Assembly (NCBI RefSeq): GCF_001039355.2
Contig: NW_019773773.1
Coordinates: 1 to 50,787, forward strand
Reading direction: 5' to 3'
Source of the DNA: Lingula anatina
Lineage: Eukaryota; Brachiopoda; Lingulata; Lingulida; Lingulidae
DNA length: 50,787 bases
Of the stretch, positions 46,101 through 50,787 are shown piece after piece. Within the stretch, counting starts at the first letter, position 1; every line of letters begins with the position of its first letter. Both the position numbers and the translations under genes were made by a program. The notes beneath the pieces were generated by a model, which saw only the letters and a program-made list of their open reading frames with translations, was not told where the DNA came from and did no database searches.

Positions 46101-49100
46101 GTCCTTCTACATATCCAATCTGGATATGTGTGGCAAACTTCAATCAAACACCCTAAGAGTCTTAAAGTTTACAAATGCATATGGAGATTTGAAAAGTCAG
46201 GTATCACAGGAGTTAGCAGGAATTTTCCAACGACCTGAAATATAATATAGTATTTTGTTTACTGCCCATTTCTATTTACCTAGTAAATTGCTGTTACTCA
46301 TAGAGGAAGCAAAATTAACACACATTTGGTGTCACAGTTACACTGAATGTGTGTGACATGATTACAACTTGGCTTTTCCAGTCTGTTTGTGGCAATAACC
46401 ATTGAGGCCTTTAACAAGCTTGGAGCAGTGGAAGAACCAAGTGATTCAGAACAAGGCCCTGAAGCAGAAACACAGGTATGTAATTTATTATATACTGAAG
46501 TTACACATGTACGCACATGTGCATACATGCATGCATGCTTGCATACATGCACACACACACACAAATCAAACGTTTGAAGTTTTGAGGACCTGAATGTATC
46601 CGGAAATATGCATAAAAATGCATCAGTAAACATTTTCTTTTAATTTTCTTTTCCAGGAAAAGTTTTCAGAGACTGCAAAGAAGTTTTTCACAAGTATTCT
46701 AGCCAGTTCTAGGGTAGGTCACACTAGGATTTCACTTCATTAAAAGAGAAAAAAAAACTAAAGAAGTCTGCAATTGATTTGAAAAGGTACTTTTTAGTCC
46801 ATTTGTTTGTGTGATGGCCTTTATTTTCAAAGACGGCTGGATGCCTTATGGATTTTTTGGAAATATGCCAGCTTTTGGCATACTTGGACTTCCTGGAATT
46901 TTGTAGGAAAAAACAGGTCGTAATCTTGGATGGCCTGTATCCCCTATCATGTGTCCTTAACAGTCTGCAACTTAAACAATGGCCCTGTATTTTTTTGTTT
47001 ATCTGCATGTTCAGTAACTGGCAAATAGTTTCTGCTTTTTTCCAGTACTAAGTAGCTAGGTTCTCAGTCCTTGCTGACCTCAGGGTTTAGTAGGCTAAAA
47101 AAGTATTGCCACAAAATAACCTTGAGTATTGGTTGATTGGACTCTTTTAAAAATCTAAAGATATTGATTGTTTCTTTCATTGTTTGTGTCAGGATGACAG
47201 AGAAGACCCCACTGTGCAGGTTGTGAGTCATGGAGCTGCTGGAGGAGGGAGAAGAATGTCCATCCCTGCTCTCTCCAGACACAGTCTCAGTCACACAGTA
47301 AGAATTCCTGTATCTTTACATAAATCATGATAATTCTTTGGATATAATTGTAACTAATAAAACTTTATTTGAATCTATCTGTCAGTGGTGGAAGATGTTT
47401 ATATTCACTTGTAGACGTTTGTAGGTGTAATGAGAATTTTTTGGGCATTTCAGAGCCTGGCAGGTAGTAATGTCAGGTTGACAGAAGTGATGGCCTCCCC
47501 TCCCTCACAAAGTCTAAGGGACGAGTTGGAAGAAAGTGTTAGTATACATGTCCTCCATTGTTGGATTCATGGGGGTGTACAGTAGGCCACATCTCCCCTC
47601 CCTTTGTAAAATATCATTTTGTTAAGTCACCAATTTATTGTTTGTTATATTAAGAACCAATAAAATGCATATGTGTATCACACATGTGTGATACACATAT
47701 CACACATGTGAACATGAATCATGTGTGCATACATACATTTTTCTCTAGCTATTAAGTATTTAATGTCTCTTTACTTACCAAAAAGTAAAGTTATGTGTAT
47801 CTTGCATTCATGGAAAACAATTTTTTTTTATTAAGTCTTGATATTTCTTCATACAAACAACAGGAGGAAGATGACTACACAGGGCTGACATCCACTGAAA
47901 TAAAGGAACGGAAAATGAAAAAGAGAATGCAGCGTCGCAGGCGGCAAGAGACTAAGATAAAAGTGATAAGTGCATATCGTAAAAAGAACGACTCCCAGTT
48001 AGACCTTCATATGGGAGATGAAGTGACTATATTAGAAAAGAGTGGAGACTTTGTTAAGGGGACAGCTAGAGGAAAAACAGGGTGGTTTCCAGGTAAAAAA
48101 TCTTTTGTTAGAAATGAAAAGAGTTTCTGAAAGTTCATGATACAATACACTTTGTGAGATAAAAAGAAAATTAAAATGAAAATCTGGATTACTCCAAAAG
48201 AAATGGTAAGATGATTGTGGATCAGATTAGGTAAACAAGATGTTTGAGCTGCAGTTTTGTAATGATTTTTATATTATAATAAACAATTTTCCATATCTGT
48301 ACCTTACAATTTTTGTGTTCCTGATTGCTTAATTTTTTATAATTAATTGACTGCACAACTTGTTCAAATGTGGGACAAACTTACTGGTATATGTAAGTTA
48401 TATTACAGCTTATTGTAATTTACTTTTACATATACCAGTAAGTCATAAGAACTGCTTATTGTAATCTTTTTTTTCTTGTGTCTGCAGCCCACTGTGTGAA
48501 GGAGCTGGTGAAAGGAGCTAAGAGGGCCAGACGCAGACTAGCAGCCGCCACTGCAACAGTTGAGCCAACGGGGAGCCTGACACTCACGCAGGGCCAGACT
48601 TTGGCATGGGAAGCTCTTTCTCCTGCAGCAGAGACAGTGGCACGTACTGAAAATATTCCAGTAAGCTTTAACTTAACAATTCTAATAATTTTATGCCAAA
48701 TTTGTCAGTAAACTGAGCATTCTTATTTAGATGATGTAGTGGCGTTTCAATAAATTTGTCAAGCTCATGCAGTAATAAATATTTGTCTGTATGTACTCGT
48801 GTTTGACATTCTGTTTATTGTACCACTACATGTAACTATTGTTCACAACCAGTATCTCCATTTATATTTTAATGATTATGATTGCATGCTAAGTCCTTTT
48901 GCTCTGCCCTGGTTTTTCTACGTCAGTTGGTGCATTTCCACAGGGTTGAGGCTCATTTATGCTTAAACAAAATTAATTCCTTCTCTTAAACATGTTTCAT
49001 GTTTTAATGATGAAATGAGTTGGAATCACTTATTTTGACTCATCATTTAAAATGGAAAAGGGGCATTTTTTAGTTTCAAAAGTTTGTCATCGTTACTTTT

Positions 49101-50002
49101 TCACAAACTTCAACATTTTCATTCTAATGCTGAGTGGCATTTTGGTCACACCTGATCTGCCCTTTGAAGGTCAGTTGGTGCATTTTTGCTGGTTTAATCG
49201 TCATGTTGTGTTTTACCAAAAGTTTCATAATCTTTGCTCTAGATATCTACTTGTTGTAAATCTGTCTTATGTTATGTTTGAGTTCTAAGCCAAAAGGAAA
49301 TTTTGTATCATTGTCTTGCTTCAAATATACACCCAGCTGGTGGTACACACTTAGGAGGCAGCCCCTCCACTCTGAAACTTAAGTTTCATTGAAATTAGAT
49401 GTAATTCCAACTAACGTGATCTTTTGGTTTTTAGGGCTCTCAAACTATGCCAGCTTCACTGCCAAAAGTCAACTCTTCACCAGGGATGTTGTCCCACCTA
49501 AACAGAGCTGATTCATTGTAAGTGTTGCATGCAGGAGGGATGCAGAGAATATGAACTATTAGAATAATTCCAGTCTTCAGAATGTTTTCAGAGTTCCTAG
49601 TTTATAACTTAAGAATGCTTTGTTCAATGTTTGCAAATTTGTAAGCAAGAGTGCTTACATTTTGATGTTTTCTGTGATAGAAATGTAATATTCAATTAGA
49701 AAGTTTCACAATGAGATGTTTTGGTGCTTAAGTATTTAAAAATGATCATAATTAAGTGTTCAGAACACTTTTAGTGAATGATTTTCAGTGACTTATCAAA
49801 TTTTGAATATCTCTGTATTATTTGTACAATGCCAAGCAGGACCTACAGAAGATGGGCTTATTATAGTAATACACATATAGCATTCAAATGAACACTCATG
49901 AAACAATTTTGTACATGTATACACATATTATGAATCCCTTGATAAGGTGTCACTAATATAATTTTCTTTTAATTTTACAGTAAAAATAAAGGCAATACAA
50001 GG
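35810..50002 (+). CDS. Two-repeat (TPC-type) cation channel with C-terminal SH3 domain
   Basis: A membrane channel with two six-helix ion-transport repeats, joined by an EF-hand-like linker and followed by a long basic tail with an SH3 domain. I read 25 coding exons with agreeing phases, giving 1,012 codons before the window ends; the gene continues, since the last exon at 49981-50002 ends in a donor. The layout and pore motifs (LFVLLTTENYP and LVTTSNWHDMM) resemble two-pore channels, which conduct Na+ or Ca2+ in endolysosomes. It is clearly distinct from human TPC1/TPC2 and I cannot assign it to TPC1, 2 or 3. The start ATG at 35810 is chosen because the upstream exon has an in-frame stop, although the exon is open back to 35725. 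I know of no described channel with this SH3 fusion, so ion selectivity and location are inference. Confidence 0.85.
37767..40851 (+). CDS. Channel gene: repeat I S2-S6 and first pore
   Basis: Exons 37767-37898 (S2), 38191-38266 (S3), 38944-39054 (S4), 39585-39748 (S5 and turret), 40116-40182 (pore helix and filter) and 40730-40851 (S6). S4 reads FRCLRLAAILCKSK, with two Arg and two Lys at roughly three-residue steps, so some voltage sensing is possible. The S5-pore turret is long, with two cysteines and three Asn-X-Ser sequons, consistent with a glycosylated luminal or extracellular loop. The filter region is LLTTENYPDLMVPAY, close to the TT[AS]N-P-DVM-PAY pattern of TPC repeat I. Confidence 0.85.
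39447..39495 (+). repeat. Fragment of the TAGATCGACC miniature element
   Basis: Shares the left end of the elements at 20035 and 40925 (GGATCGACCTAACTCCCTGG and neighbouring bases) but stops abruptly after about 50 bp. Lies in the channel gene intron between S4 and S5. Confidence 0.55.
40925..41138 (+). mobile_element. Miniature inverted-repeat element (TAGATCGACC family), copy 2
   Basis: In the channel gene intron between S6 of repeat I and the linker. Same internal sequence and orientation as the PARP1 intron copy, with a few dozen differences. The ends CCCCATTCCCA and TGGGAATCTGCCCC are inverted to each other; CTAGA flanks both sides and may be the target duplication. Confidence 0.65.
41307..41897 (+). 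CDS. Channel gene: inter-repeat linker with EF-hand-like motifs
   Basis: Exons 41307-41457 and 41757-41897. S6 passes into a very basic helix (KRERKREREELVKAW), then two EF-hand-like loops. The first (DPLGEGEIDVND, residues 411-422) is degenerate. The second (DHDQNNVIDVFN, residues 449-460) keeps acidic or Asn ligands at positions 1, 3, 5 and 9 and Ile at 8, but lacks the glycine at 6 and the final Glu at 12. Plant TPC1 is gated by calcium through EF-hands here; animal TPCs have degenerate ones. Calcium binding at the second loop is possible but unproven. Confidence 0.75.
42424..46475 (+). CDS. Channel gene: repeat II S1-S6 and second pore
   Basis: Exons 42424-42527 (S1), 42927-43017 (S2), 43331-43626 (S2-S5), 43775-43885 (S5 and pore entry), 45760-45900 (pore and S6) and 46382-46475 (end of S6). 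The first exon could also begin at 42430 by a tandem acceptor, dropping Leu-Gln. S4 (FCRLGLNSRQTKK, residues 612-623) has few regularly spaced charges. The filter is LVTTSNWHDMM, residues 692-702. The pore exon also exists as a truncated copy at 45357-45444 inside a 402-bp assembly duplication. S6 ends LFVAITIEAFNKLG. Confidence 0.85.
42607..42775. mobile_element. hAT-like miniature element
   Basis: A 169-bp element with terminal inverted repeat CAGGGGCGGAT, a form widespread among hAT-type DNA transposons, in the channel gene intron after S1 of repeat II. TCTGT occurs on both flanks. Inside is a repeated GACCGTCTTCC motif. Non-coding. Confidence 0.6.
44936..44947 (+). CDS. Candidate 12-nt microexon in the second pore helix
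   Basis: Twelve bases between a strong pyrimidine tract ending TTTAG and a GTGAGT donor. Phase fits both neighbours: inclusion adds Asn-Ser-Met-Val after W683 and restores the same frame. Without it the pore helix has the length usual in TPCs, so it is an optional or chance exon. Sequence alone cannot prove use. Confidence 0.35.
45043..45444 (+). repeat. 402-bp direct repeat, first copy
   Basis: I read it as identical to 45446-45847, with a single N between. It includes the first 88 bases of the channel pore exon. The perfect identity and the N show two overlapping contig ends that were not merged. Confidence 0.93.
45446..45847 (+). repeat. 402-bp direct repeat, second copy
   Basis: Same sequence as 45043-45444. 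This copy continues into the full pore-S6 exon (45760-45900) and is the one used in the gene model. Confidence 0.93.
46657..50002 (+). CDS. Channel gene: cytosolic tail with SHANK-like SH3 domain
   Basis: Exons 46657-46713, 47193-47297, 47454-47537, 47864-48092, 48488-48660, 49435-49517 and 49981-50002. The tail carries a serine-rich region (RRMSIPALSRHSLSHT), a basic cluster MKKRMQRRRRQ at residues 861-871, then an SH3 fold at about 874-927: VISAYRKK, LDLHMGDEVTIL, GTARGKTGWFPAHCVKEL. The pattern L-H-x-GD-x-V...ARG-x-x-GWFPA-x-CV is that of SHANK SH3 domains. The paired Trp that most SH3 domains use to bind PxxP ligands is replaced by Phe-Val (residues 906-907), so ligand choice is probably atypical. 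After SH3 the tail is low-complexity and continues out of the window. Confidence 0.85.
47669..47700. repeat. Perfect 32-bp palindrome
   Basis: Centred on ACATGT within the intron before the SH3 exon of the channel gene; every base pairs with its mirror. Related CACATGTG motifs continue to about 47727. Confidence 0.8.
48380..48442. repeat. Inverted repeat with 17-bp arms
   Basis: Arms 48380-48396 and 48426-48442 are perfect inverted copies (CTTACTGGTATATGTAA) about 45 bp before the acceptor of the exon at 48488 that completes SH3. A fold here could affect splicing, but this is speculation. Confidence 0.6.
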
Positions 50003-50283
50003 GTAAGTTTTTTATCGTTTTTTGCAGTGACAAAATCTAGTTACTGTATATTACATGGTAATTACCTACTTTTATTAGACATTGTTTATATAAAGCTTAA
50101 ACAAAGATATGGATCATGAAATACTTGTATGCTTAAATAAGATTTGTTATTTGCATTTGAAAATGTCTCTAAGTCATACTTTTTATGACTACATATTCTA
50201 CAAAGCAACACTTCTCTCTATTATGTTCCATGTGACGGGTGCACTGCAAAATCATCCAGCAAGGTCTCCCTCATCTTTCTCTC

Positions 50284-50787
50284 TCAGCATGGTCTGAAAG
50301 ACTGCAAGTACGTTGTGACCCGTGGCATGAATCGCATCTTGCTAAGTAGTACTACCTCTGTAGTTCCACGTGTCGTGCTCTGATGTATATCAGGGGGGAT
50401 AAACTCATGATCGTCAGTGAATAATTTATCCACCAACAAAACAGCCTTCTTTCCATTCCTTTTTGCTGCTCTCAAATGGGGCATCAAAAGCTTTCTCTTT
50501 TCATTGATCTCCTTATGAAATTGTTTGTTGACTCCAAAGGGTTTGCCAACTAGAATATCACGGCACAGCTTTCCTCACCATCTCCCGATCTCGAAAGGAT
50601 GAAAACTTTGCCACTATCGATCGATGTATACCAATTATTCTCTTTTCTCTCCTGTGCGCTCGTTCAAAAGTTATGCCCTCACCAAAACGCATCTCCTTTT
50701 TGAGGAAATTCTGTAATAAATTCTCCGGTAATTCGTTGTCTTCCTCCTTAATTCCAGTGAAAATTAAATTGTCCCACATCGACCTCG
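50284..50787 (-). mobile_element. LINE ORF1 protein fragment, frameshifted
   Basis: Minus-strand sequence coding for the RRM and C-terminal region of an L1-like ORF1 RNA-binding protein: NLIFTGIKEED, RAHRREKR, IVAKFSSFRDREMVRKA, then after a frame change near 50560 LVGKPFGVNKQFHKEINEKR and GKKAVLLVDKL. The frame change and stop make this copy inactive. Its 5' side (higher coordinates) runs out of the window and its 3' end lies near 50284, inside the channel gene's intron or downstream region, in antisense orientation. Confidence 0.8.

Overview
This is animal nuclear DNA: AT-rich, with short exons (many under 150 bp) joined by GT-AG introns, microsatellites, miniature inverted-repeat transposons and a LINE fragment. 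DNA-PKcs, GAS41, PARP1 and a two-repeat cation channel in one window point to an invertebrate. A lophotrochozoan such as a mollusc is my best guess, but this is inference from gene content and repeat style and no marker proves it.

Layout. (1) 61-13663 (+): the 3' part of PRKDC (DNA-PKcs), from the FAT region through the PI3K-like kinase to FATC; the 5' part lies outside the window. Two kinase exons are present twice, and an N ends the first copy. (2) 14878-17385 (-): complete YEATS4/GAS41, seven exons, 227 codons, tail to tail with PRKDC. (3) 17556-29369 (+): PARP1, 24 exons found, head to head with YEATS4 across only 170 bp. The WGR domain is missing, and reading phase shows at least one exon has been lost at the assembly gap (N at 25137). 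(4) 35810-50002 (+), continuing past the window: a two-repeat channel of the two-pore-channel (TPC) type with an EF-hand-like linker and an unusual C-terminal SH3 domain that looks most like that of SHANK scaffolds. (5) 50284-50787 (-): a broken LINE ORF1.

The first three genes all act on chromatin and DNA damage: DNA-PKcs in end joining, GAS41 as a histone-acyl reader in NuA4/SRCAP-type complexes, PARP1 as a nick and break sensor. YEATS4 and PARP1 probably share a bidirectional promoter. The channel is unrelated to them; its TPC-SH3 architecture is the strongest novelty candidate.

Four single Ns (8442, 25137, 31804, 45445) look like contig joins. The one at 45445 is flanked by two 402-bp copies that I read as identical, the one at 8442 ends a diverged duplication, and the one at 25137 sits in the interval that has lost PARP1 coding sequence. 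Exon boundaries were read by eye from splice sites, reading phase and family similarity.
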